Of a DNA stretch of 64,000 nt, positions 33,501-44,800 are shown piece by piece (within the stretch, counting starts at the first letter, position 1; each line of letters begins with the position of its first letter). The translations under genes and the position numbers were made by a program. Location of the stretch: contig CAIIXF020000005.1 of the NCBI GenBank assembly GCA_903813345.2, positions 24,309,375 through 24,373,374 on the forward strand, read 5' to 3'. The notes beneath the pieces were generated by a model, which saw nothing but the letters and a program-made list of their open reading frames with translations, was not told the DNA's origin and did no database searches. The DNA is from Owenia fusiformis. Lineage: Eukaryota > Annelida > Polychaeta > Sabellida > Oweniidae.

Positions 33501-36500
33501 AGTGTATACATATAAGACAGAGTGACTTTTTGCTACTGTCCATGTCTTCCATCCAACAACATAGCAACAGTTTGTGACAGAGTAACACTTTGTAACGGAG
33601 TATTAGACTTTGTGACTAGTAGTGCTTTGTAAATGAGTGACACTTTTTGGAGAATTTTTTGTGTGACAACTTTCTGTTGGCAATAAGGGCTATCTCAAAT
33701 GTTTCCAAACACTAAATTCTACATGTAATCATTCTGATAGTTACAAGACTCCCCTCCCCCATTTAGTGTCAACTTTACAGGGTTTTTAAAGAATAAGTTT
33801 TTAAATAAAAACAATTATACTGTTTATATTGTAGAATTCAGAGTTAAACTTATGAGATAACCCCTTACAATATACATACTTGATTGTGTTTTTATTTGTG
33901 TGTAATTACTAACAAAGTGTGTTAATGTGTAATGTTATTAACTTGGTAGAATGTGTAACATACAGGGTGTGAAGTAATGCTTATCATACTGTATAAAGCT
34001 TATATAAGGCAAAACCCAAGTAAGCTGAACAGCATGAAAACCAAATGAGAGTTGTTAATATAAAACTGTCCATTTTACAGTTTGGTGGGGCCAGCTTAAA
34101 ATCCCCTCAAGCCTCATGTAACAAGGTAAAGGTAATCAGATGGGTAACTCAAAGTCTCAAATGATTTGCAACAAAAAGTAAATTATAAAAGTGTAGTGTA
34201 CAGATGTATATATATTTATATATTATGTGTGTTTATTTATTATTAATTATATTTAAGGAATAATAAAGGAAAATCCTATAGTTTTGAAAAAAATATCATT
34301 TATATCCATGAGTGGATATTAATATCTTCATGAGTGAATGCAGTGAAGGAGTGAACATATTGATATCCATGAGTGAATATGATTGATATTTTTTCAAAAC
34401 TTATAGGATTTTCTGTTTATCCCATGTGAAATTATTACCCAGTGAACATTGAAAAGTCGATGGTCGATGGTATGGGGATTTTTTGTTTTTGCTAAAAGAC
34501 GATACCTTAATCCACACATCAAATATATGATCACATGATATTGAAATATATTCTTGCAACCATGGGATAAAAACTGATATAAAATTTATCATACAATGCA
34601 GGATAAAATCTGAGGTTATATATTAGCCATTACATGATACTTTTATATTAGAAAATCAAGGAATTTATCATATTGGAATATAAATATAAAGTGTTGTTGT
34701 ATACAAAAAAACTGTGAAAATAACTTTGCTTCAGTCAGGAACTTTGTAATATATTCATAATCTTATTTTGAGGCTGAATGACGATCTTAATTTGAAATTT
34801 ATTCCATACTAATTCTATTTATTCCATATTAATTCTAATTATTCCATATTAATTCTAATCCTTAATATAGTACGCATTACTTTTCATTTAATACATATTT
34901 TTGCAGCCAAAAGCTCAGCGAATTGTGAAGAAAAAGGAGGTTTCAAAGGTTATCAAAACTGGTATCAAGGGGATTGATGACCATTCCATGCCAAGTACAT
35001 TAGAGGGGGACACCGCATCACTCATTGATGAATTCAGACAGCTGAAACTTAAGGAATATCACGCTATCACAAAACTCTGCCAGGACAGCCATATTGAGCT
35101 GAGTGAACAACTATTACAAAAAGGTGAGAAATCCATCATACTTTACAATAGTATGGTATGTTTGGAAAGAACAAACTAGATATCAGGGTTTGTGAAATAG
35201 ATATATAAAAAGCAACAAACAAAGAATCAGATATGAAACTCAAAACAGAGTATCAAATACAGTGCTCCATATTTACACTACCATGTGTTAAAAAAGATGT
35301 TTTTTATCATTACCTTTTAATACCTGCTCCTCTTGTAATAAATATTTTTCAGAGAACTTTAGAACTTAATTTTCTCCATGGTCATATTCTTCTCCATAAA
35401 TCATCTGTATTTTTTACCTCTATAGTTCTACTATACCCCCCTGAGTTGACCCATAAAGAACTGAAGAAGAGGATCAAGCAGCCAGGGGATGAGCTGTTAT
35501 CATCAAAGTTTGCAGACCCGCCTAAAAAGCCAAAAACGCCAATAGAAATCCGTCATAAAGACAAAGTCAAGCGATCCAAAACGGGTAAACTATTAATGGA
35601 CACGAGATACGCATATCCTCAGCAACACTCTATAGCAAACCATGGTACAAAGGTGACATTGCCCCATGGGAAGGTTGTCATAAGACGTAAGACAGATTGC
35701 TGGATGACCTTTGAGGAATATGATAGACTCACAAAGTAAGAATTCAAACTGATTTTGTAAAATTTTTGTCAACTGAGCAAGTTTTGGGAATTTTGATGTG
35801 TGCACATCCTGACATCTTGTGTTTTCAATCAAAAATCATTTCCCAACTCATGCATCACAAATCAAAAATAATTTGAGAGGACTTCAAACTCAGAAATAAC
35901 ATGATACATAGACTATAATATAACTTGTAACCAGCTTTTAATTATGTCACCACCAGAAGTGGTGACATATTGTTATAATCTCCAATTTTTTGTGGATGAT
36001 GCATTTAGCAGTCAGTATTCAGTGTCTGTAACAAATGACAGGTGGTGACATTTTGCATGTTCATGCCTTGTAAAATCTTTGTTTACCGTCTCTTTGACTG
36101 GCTAACTTAGAATTTTAATTCAGTGATATTTCTGTCCCTCCTCCCAATAACAAAATTTGAAAATATTGATTTGCTGCTTGCATGATTTTTTCATAATTAT
36201 TGAATATGTGATAACGTTTATGAATACTAAACATGACATTTTAGATGCAGAATTATCCCAAAGATATCAAACTGGTGTTTATTGCAGTTGTAATTTCCTC
36301 TAACCACTGAATGAAAAGCTTAATACTCAGTTGACATTATAATGACCAAAAAATCATATACCCCCTACTCAAAATAAATTAATAACTATGTTCTGCTACA
36401 CTTGGAATGAAGTATTTGTATGTGTAGGTTCTAATTACATGTACATGAAACAATAGTTGTAATATAAAATCAAAATGTTTGATACAGCCCATCATAATGT

Positions 36501-36780
36501 CTTTTTTCATTTGTTTCTTTCCAGGCATCTTGCCATTCGCTACCAGCAGCTTCATGGGAGAGTCCAAGAAAATGTCTTCTGGCCAGGCCATCTATTGGAC
36601 AAATTGAGACTGCACATGCCGGGGGCAGAGAGTACTGTTGGAACCAACTCATTATTCAGGACAATCACAGAGAAGGCGCCATCTAACAGTGGCTATAACA
36701 ACAATCTCTTAACTTGGCCAGTTAATGATGAAGGATTTGTACAGTATGGTACAGTGGATCCATACCAGAGGAAATATTAG
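30537..36780 (+). CDS. EFCAB12: EF-hand calcium-binding domain protein 12 orthologue
   Basis: Six coding exons join in phase: 30537-31376, 31860-32022, 32382-32620, 34907-35123, 35426-35735 and 36525-36780, giving 674 residues. The start chosen is ATG 30537; an in-frame stop at 30492 closes the frame upstream. Features resembling vertebrate EFCAB12, in order: a basic N-terminus; the conserved WLVNKPNKTALEKRVL region; an EF-hand pair, with DKDGGGKLTREEF on exon 1 and DYNFDDEIEFKEL on exon 2; the STLEGD...LID segment; and VLLYPPE. The hallmark C-terminus FWPGHLLDKLRLHMP comes last. The first loop has the Asp/Asp/Gly/Lys/Glu pattern able to bind calcium; the second is degenerate in spacing. Two in-phase micro-exons may lie in the 2.3-kb gap before 34907. 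The function of EFCAB12 is poorly known, with ciliary/testis expression in vertebrates. It converges on NAA10. Confidence 0.88.
33428..33460 (+). other. Candidate EFCAB12 micro-exon (33 nt)
   Basis: It is bounded by TTTCTAACCAG and GTATAT. It has phase 0 at both ends, is open, and encodes DSRPNSSSTFE. It would extend the Ser-rich linker between MGKKV and PKAQRIV. The donor is weak, so it may be alternative or false. Confidence 0.3.
34081..34125 (+). other. Candidate EFCAB12 micro-exon (45 nt)
   Basis: It is bounded by CCATTTTACAG and AAG|GTAAAG, both good splice signals. It has phase 0 at both ends and encodes FGGASLKSPQASCNK. It fits the linker between exons 3 and 4 without breaking the frame. 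Confidence 0.42.
35943..36072 (+). repeat. Dispersed 130-bp family, full-length copy
   Basis: It starts TATGTCACCACCAGAAGTGG, where CCACCAGAAGTGG can fold, then ACATATTGTTATAATCTCC, AGTGTCTGTAACAAATGACA and GGTGGTGACATTTTGCATG, and ends near TTCATGCCTTGT. It lies in the last EFCAB12 intron and has no coding capacity. Confidence 0.65.
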
Positions 36781-37218
36781 CAGCAGCCATTTGTTTGTAG
36801 ACCCAAGTTGAAACAAGAACCAGACATTTGTGGGAGACCAGTGTGGAAACCTCCCTGTAAACATTATAAGAGACAGACAATGGATACTTGGCTCTACAAA
36901 TTGTAAGGGTTCTTGCTATGTATTTTCTCAACCACATTCTGTATACACATACAGTTGTTTGTTAGGAACAAATGAATGTAAAACAAGGATCAAAATTCTG
37001 TTTGATCCCGATTTGCGTAACATAAAAATGGAACGTAAATACACTATTAGAAAATTATTTTGCAAAATTCCATCATATATTGCTTCAATGCCATCGTATT
37101 TGCCTATTGTTGTATCTGAAGCGATACTTCACAATTTGTGTGTATAATTGTGCAATATATTTCACCAAGAAAACTCCAAAATATGCATTCATATAAACCC
37201 CTTTTTCGCATAAGCTTA

Positions 37219-37411
37219 CAGGCCCTAAGCCAGGGGGGGTTCGGGGGGTTCGGGTGAACCCCCCCTGGCCAAAATTTCTTTCAAAATCATGCAGTTTTTC
37301 ACCATTCTGACTAATTTTTGAGTGATTTTTGGCCAATTTTGCCAAAGTGAACCCCCCCTAGAATTTTTAGAAAAACGAACCCCCCCTTGGAAAATTCTGG
37401 CTACGGGCCTG
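37219..37411. mobile_element. 193-bp MITE with 6-bp TSD
   Basis: TSD AGCTTA lies at 37213-37218 and 37412-37417. The TIR is CAGGCCCTAAGCCAG and, as the complement of the right end, CAGGCCCGTAGCCAG. The interior has runs of G and C (GGGGGGTTCGGGGGGTTCGG near the left, CCCCCC near the right). A terminus of the same type is at 57394-57440 (GGGCCTGTAGCCAG). It lies between the two convergent genes. Confidence 0.75.
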
Positions 37412-38206
37412 AGCTTAACTTACAAACAGTTGTTATTAATGTAACACATGAAACCATATATCAATAACAGATATATGAGAACTATCAGTTTAGTATTAGC
37501 TATCTAAAGTGTTAAGAATATGTTAATATTTTTGATAACGTAAACATATTCAGTGCTTTTTTAAACCAATATATACATGTAACAAAACCGACAGAATTAG
37601 CATTTTTGAATCAAAGTTGTCAAATTTTAGTGTATTCAGCTTACAGATTTTCTATTTACATCTTACACGAGTCATCCATTTAAGAAAAAATTTTCCAAAT
37701 ATAATTGCTGTTTTAAGTGTTTTTAAGGAATCTAATTGAAACCTTTTTTAAACCGGATTTAAACCTTTTTGTACCAATGTTTCTGACATGTAAAAATTGG
37801 AATTTTTTACTCAATATTATGTTTAATTCTGGCGGGTAAGCTAGTATTGTATGCAGTAATTTTGCCAAATTATGAATTTGGTAAAATAGGTGATGAGACA
37901 CCAGTCTGATCCATCAAACATCATTTTCTGTAATTGTTATCATTTTGAAGCAGATATTAAAGCCAATATGTTTGTTTTATGCTTCAGATTCCAGCGTATA
38001 TATTAAGCATTGTCTTTTTGTCCAATGCAGTCAGTACATTCATTTGTGTACTTGTTTCCTTTCACATTAAATGTACATGTTTATTAATTTTACATGTTCA
38101 TTAAATAACTGCTTCTGGTATTAAAGGGACATTTTTTTACATGAATGGAACATCAATAAAATTGCTAATCATAATGCAAATTATACTGCTGCTTTTACAG
38201 GTTATA

Positions 38207-38459
38207 TGAAATAAATCATAATGCCTTAATATAAAGGGGGGGGGGCACAAGGGCTTCATCTAAGACTGGGCCTTTTCTTTAATTTATTTATATACTGTAT
38301 ATTGCTGAGTTTTAGGTTGAATAAGCGTAATCGATGCCTTAACTGTATGTAGTAACTAATAACATTACAGTACATATTTCTATTGTGTTAACTGCTGGTC
38401 AGATAAATAAATAAAATAAAACTAATGCCATTATTTTATATACTGTGCTGTTATTTATT
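38207..38459. terminator. Convergent poly(A) signals of EFCAB12 (+) and NAA10 (-)
   Basis: AATAAA motifs occur on the plus strand near 38211 and 38404-38420. A minus-strand AATAAA (TTTATT, 38454-38459) lies about 430 bp beyond the inferred NAA10 stop. If used, the two transcripts would end close together or overlap. Confidence 0.35.
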
Positions 38460-38886
38460 GACAAATACACATTAAGTTATTATACAGGTACATAGTATTT
38501 GGAATACACTTAGTAATGGATATAGAAATGTTAGATCCCAAGGAATCTTAGATTTAAATACACAGGCATGAATCTGGCCAGAAACCATGAGATGGACATG
38601 TAACAATTCAGTCAGTTTCTACATGTATCTTCTAGAGAAAGCCAATTGTTTCCATGACAATGTATTAAGAACGAAATGGAACACAGGGGATTAGCTGATT
38701 GAACTACTCAAAAGTACTAAAGCATGACATGATTATGAAAAACATTTTTTCTTTGACTTTACATAAGCCAGAAACAATTGAGATTGAAGATGTAATGTCC
38801 ATTTCTCCATTTTCATCAATCGTTGCCCTAACATTATTGTTCTATATATTGAGTTCCTGTATGCTCCAATTTTAGAAGTATGGGTA

Positions 38887-41800
38887 TCATGACTTGACAA
38901 CTGATTCTGTTAATTGAGTAATAGCCTTTTCCTGGAAATAAATAAACACAAAAAGTAATATCATTGGCTTTCTCATAATGTCACTTCTTGACTTCCTTGA
39001 GTATATATAAATCATCACTTAATCAAACAAGGCATTAACATGCAAAAATGTCACCACCTGCCATTTGTTGCAGATCCCAACCACAAACTAGATGGAGTTT
39101 TGTGTTTGGTTGAAAACATTTTTGGAAGAAAAATCTCAGCCCATAACAATTAAGAATCCTTTACATATACATAAACATGATAATGCTAATTTATTTTACT
39201 CAAAATGTAAACAGAATAAAAGAACATGAAGTCACCTACATGTACCTCGGAGAAGGTGCATATGAAGTGAAATTGACAGATAATCACCAGTATTTGAATT
39301 ATATTGTGTACATTATCCTTGCTGATAAACTGGAAGTGAAAATCGGAAATGAAATTTCATTAGAATCTTCATAACTAGGTGTCTTTGAGCCAGTAAACTA
39401 TGGCTAGTATTAAATTTTTATGGTCGTAGATATGATTATAAGCAGAGTTTGAGCTTCCCTGGGAACCCACAAGTGTCTAGGTTTACGAAATCAATCAGAA
39501 TAAAAAATAGAATGAAAGTAGGTCAAAGATCATAGGGAATTCCACTTGCATGGCTTGACACGCTGATTGTCGATTTTATAAAACAATGATCCGAAATTTA
39601 CCTCTTGTCGCATTCAGAAAACAAAATATATTTGCAAAGTTTAAAGCATTTATTTACTTTTTTTTGCATTAACTAAAGTTGCCGTCAGCTTATACTACAG
39701 AAAAGTCAGCTTCCAATTGTCAGACCTGACTTGGAAGGTATGTCTAGTGTTCATTCAAGCCATGGGACACTCACTCCGGTAATTTAAAATTTTTACAGGA
39801 CCGTACGATAATTGGTCGGTCTTGTCCAACGGTCCGGTGCTTAGGAAATACCCTGGTTTTCATTTGTTAAATCATCTCACAAATAATGTTTCAATGGTGC
39901 CACGAGATACTTTTTCTGAGATGGTTTAAACATAAAGTATGACTGAAATATTTGAATGGAGAATTTTGTATTTCAATCTATTACACTGAAGTCAAACAAC
40001 AGTGCCATAGACCAGTTTGTATGATCAAAAACCCAGATGGTCATACTTACATCTGACTTTGGGAACTCCTTGGATAGATCTCGTCTCATAGCATAAGCAT
40101 CCTCACCATCTGCATAGTATTTAGGCTCTATTTCACTAATTCTATAATCAAAGGAATAACTAGACATGTAAATTGAACAAGTTCAATTTAAGACTCCAGA
40201 TTTCAGACTTTTTTTAAGCTGAGTCATCAATAAAGCAATAAATATTTCTTAATAATAAAAAAAAAAAAAAAGAAAAAGCTGAGTCATCCAAATACTTGTA
40301 AGCTGAGCCATTCAGAATAAGCTGAGTCAGCTAGAATATAGACATTTAGACAACTCTTAAGAATGTTATCTTTGACTCCATTGGCTTAACATGGGGATAT
40401 CATCATATCGACTTTTCGAGACTTCAAACCGCTTTAACTATCTAATCAGAAGTTGGATCGAAATTTGGTTTAAAGATTCTGATTCCTGAGAAAATTCTAC
40501 CCTTAATTCATAACTCATACGTAAGATTTGGAGAACTTTTTATTTTGACCTACTTTTCAGACACCATATCTCAAAAGTGGGTCAAAATATTTTCTGACGG
40601 CAGAAGGCTAACACTATAAGCACACTCTTTGCTACCTGTATACAAAATTTCGAAGCAAATCATTAAAGTGTAATGTCAGAATCGCAAAAATAAGAAAAAA
40701 CTATGAATTTGACCTAGATTTTGACCTAGGCATTTTAGTGTCCAAATTTTAAAGCTAGATAGCCTTCGAGGTCCCCTTCTTTTATAGGCTTTCAGAATGT
40801 TAAGCTGTACTCAGTTTATATCTGGTATTTTACACTTAAAAAAAATCTTTTTTCTAATTGACATAACATGGAGCACCAAATTTAGCGATTTTTGAGCTTT
40901 CAAAACGCCATAACTTCCGAACCGAAAGTCGGATTGAAATTTGGTTTGCAGACTCGGATTCCTGGGAAAATTCTACCATTAATTCATAGCTCATATGTTA
41001 AATTTGGAGAACTTTTTATTTTGACCTACTTTTCGGACACCATATCTCAAAAGTGGGTCAAAATACTCTCTGACGGCAAAAGGCTAACACTATTAGCACA
41101 CTCTTTGCTACCTGTATACAAAATTTTGAAGTAAATTATTGAAGTGTAGTGTCAGAATCGTAAAAATAAGGAAAAACTATGAGTTTGACCTAGATTTTGA
41201 CCTAGGCATTTTGGTGTCCAAATTTTGAAGCTATGTAGCTTTTGAGGTCCCCTTCTTTTATCAGCATTCATTATGTTAAGCTGTACTCAGTCTATGTCTT
41301 GTATTTTACACTTCAAAAAAGTCTTTTTTTTCCCATTGACTTAACATAGGCACCAAATTTAGCGATTTTTGAGCTTTCAAAACGCCATAACTTCCGAACC
41401 GGAAGTCCGATCTGCAGATTTGCAGATTCGGATTCCTGAGATCATTCTACACTTATTTCATAACTCACATGTTGAATTTGGAGAACTTTTTGTTCTGACC
41501 TACTTTCCGGACGCCATATCTCAAAATCGGTAAGAGTAATCAAAAATCTGATAGCACACTTATGAAAGATCTTTTTCTAAGATATATGATGAAAGTAAGA
41601 TGATGGAGTTAGATGAAAGATGTAGGAAGATAAATGTCAGAATGTTTAGAATGTAGGACGTGACCTAGTTCTTGACCTTTGACCTAGATAAAAATTTGAC
41701 CTAATTTCCGAGAAACTAGGTTACTGAGCATTGTTAGCCATGTAGGCAGATTAAAGTAAGCTCTTCTAGTTAGCGAGAAATAGTGGGTAGAGGAAGAATA

Positions 41801-44800
41801 ATAATAACTAGACTTTGGAAATTGAACGAAGTTCAATTTCAGACTCCAGATCTAGACTTTTTTAAGCCCAGTCATCTAAAATAAGCCGAGTCATCCAGAA
41901 TAAGCTGAGCCATCCAGAATAAGATGGATGGATAAAATAGGAAGGTAGGATAGGATAGAATGGGAAGGAACGATAGGATAGAATAAGAAAGAAGGATAGG
42001 ATAGAACAGAATAGGAAGAAAGGATATGATAGGAGAGGATAGGAAGGATAGGAAGGAAAGGATACGAAGGAAGGATAGATAGGAAGGATAGGATCAGATA
42101 GGAAGGATGGATGGATGAATTTTTCAATATTTTCTTCTCTACTCTTGACTTTCTATCAGGATACCATCAGATCAATTTTCTGAAATTTCAAAACGCCATA
42201 ACTTCCGAACCGGAAGTCGGATCGAAATTTGATTTAAAGATTCGGATTCCTGACAAAATTCTACCCCTAATTCATAACTCATACGCTAAATTTGGCGAAT
42301 TTTTATTTTGACCTACTTTTTGGAGACGCCATAACTTTGGAACCGGAAGTCGGATCGAAATTTGGTTTGCAGATTCGGATTTCTGAGAAAATTCTTCCCT
42401 TAATTCATAACTCAAATGTTAAATTTGGAGAACTTTTTATTTTGACCTACTTTTCGGACACCATATCTCAAAAGTGGGTCAAAATACTTTCTGACGGCAA
42501 AAGGCTAACACTATTAGCATATTCTTGGCTACATGTATACACAATTTCGAAGAATATAATTAAAGTGTAGTGTCAGAATCGAAAAAATAAGGAAAACCTA
42601 TGAATTTAACCTAGATTTTGACCTAGGCATTTTGGTGTCCAAATTTTGAAGCTAGATGGCTTTTGAGATCCCCTTCTCTTAAAGGGAATGCGAAGTTTCA
42701 TGTTCTAATTTACACGCTGGCTACTTATAACCATCATCTATCACTTCAGCTCACTCATGGGACATATCGTGTTTGAACTAACATATAATTCAAGTTCAAA
42801 GTACCCATATCTGGATCGCGGCGGATGCCGCCATTGTTATGTATCAATGACGTCATTGATGCCTTAAAATTGATGCCTCGGAAATGTCGCTATATAATCA
42901 CGTCATACTCGGATCGCAGAAATAGAACACATTTCACTGATATTTTATAACTATTTCTGTCCGCTTAACATTGTTGCCGCATGTTCATGTCCATATCATA
43001 TCATATATTTGAAAAAGTTGTTTCAGTATATTCTTCATAGAAATTGAATTGTTGCAATGTCTTTTTTCAAATGTTTGTATTTATTTTCTCCAATGTGATA
43101 TAGTAAGTTTATAGGCTAGGTAGAAAAATCACTAAACTTATGAGATATCGGCTGCGCGATTCGGAAGTCATCGCATTATATTCCACTAGAATTATTTTAT
43201 ATAATGATAACACTGGGTCAAAAAGGATAAATCTGTTCGAATCCTTAAATGCTTTCTTGTATATTTAACCAATAAATGAGGTAAATGCATTAAAATATAC
43301 AAAATGGCATTTACACATAAATGCATTACTGTGCATCAATGGGGATTTATTTAACTAAGATTAATGTGGCTAATGTGTTGGCGTATTTATGGTGAAAATA
43401 AGTAAGTTATATCATCAGCTGAACGCATCCAACAAATAGTTGCATTTACCATATTTATGTAAATACACTACATACCATTTAAAATATAAAAATCTATGCT
43501 AATGTTCATTAATGCATTTACGGCACATCATTATCAACCTTAAGGTTTACGTCGGCAAATAGGCATACTGCCGCAATTGCTTTCTTACCTAATCATAAAT
43601 GGTAGATTTCTTCAATCTGTAGTATTCTATTCAAATATGAATAGATGCATATTGGAGAATGAAAGAAATAAAACAAAAAGTAGTAATCCAATGAAACAGT
43701 AACTCCCTAAAGTGTTTAGCCATTTAAATGCTGATGAAAAACGCAAACAGAAAAACGAAAAATCGATGTCGTCTAAATGATACGTATGTTAATGTCAATC
43801 TCCTAAATATTAAGATTGGCAATTGCTTTACAAGGACATGCCACTGTCATATTTTCAAAGAATAATACGTAATGTTTAATTTTTCTCAGTTGTTAAACGA
43901 ACAATTTCAATCATCATATCACCGTAGCGACATTCAATATGACAAAAAAAGCTTTTCAAAATTCAATGGTATTTCACCTTGGATCATGACAAGAGAAGGC
44001 TCATAACATTCAGTGATGTGGGGAGACGACGGGGTCGATTGTAGTATGATATTTCAATTCAACGACGATAAGGGAATTGCCGTATTGATAGTACGCCAAT
44101 AGTTTAATATTTATTTTATTATATATTTATTTTTAAAAACAATTCCTGATTTCGAGCTCGAATTTAATTATATAACATCCGTGGTAAGTACAGTTCTATA
44201 GTATTTTCGGAATAATGATTTTCAATTTAGTGGCATACAACCTTTTGTTTTTCTATATCGGAAAATAAGTGGAACTTTAAAAGCTTCAGTCACATTTGTT
44301 CAATGCGACCACACGTCGATCGTATTTCCCTAAAATCAGTAAAAAAAACATAGGAAAACTACAGTCGACTTAGGTCACCTTGCTGTCTACGTACACGACA
44401 TATCCAATTTTTACAAGGCGTAGAGTCGGAGTTATAACTTTTTCTTTCCTTTGGTCACCATAGATATCAACAAGCAGCAGCCAAACCGTAGGTCTCACGA
44501 CGGCCGTACGTCGGGTTCACGGTCGACTTGCGGCTGCGCTTGGATTTTATAGGTTACAATTGAAGAAAAACTATGCACGTCGTAGGGCCACCCTACACTG
44601 ATCGGGCGTCATCATTTATCAGCCGTACGGGAATCGTAGTTTTTCCTCATAATCAAGATACGCTGTACGGCTATCTTAGCAAATGTGACTGCTAATTTAT
44701 CTGACTGCCAGAAATACTTAGGCAACCGTAGAAATCCAAAAATGTTACGTGAGGCTAAGAATCCATGATAGTAAATGAATACGGTTTTAAAATTTAATTT

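Noticed and set aside
41891-42127. Ser/Pro/Leu-rich minus-strand frame
   Set aside because: Translation of a GGATA/GGAAG microsatellite.
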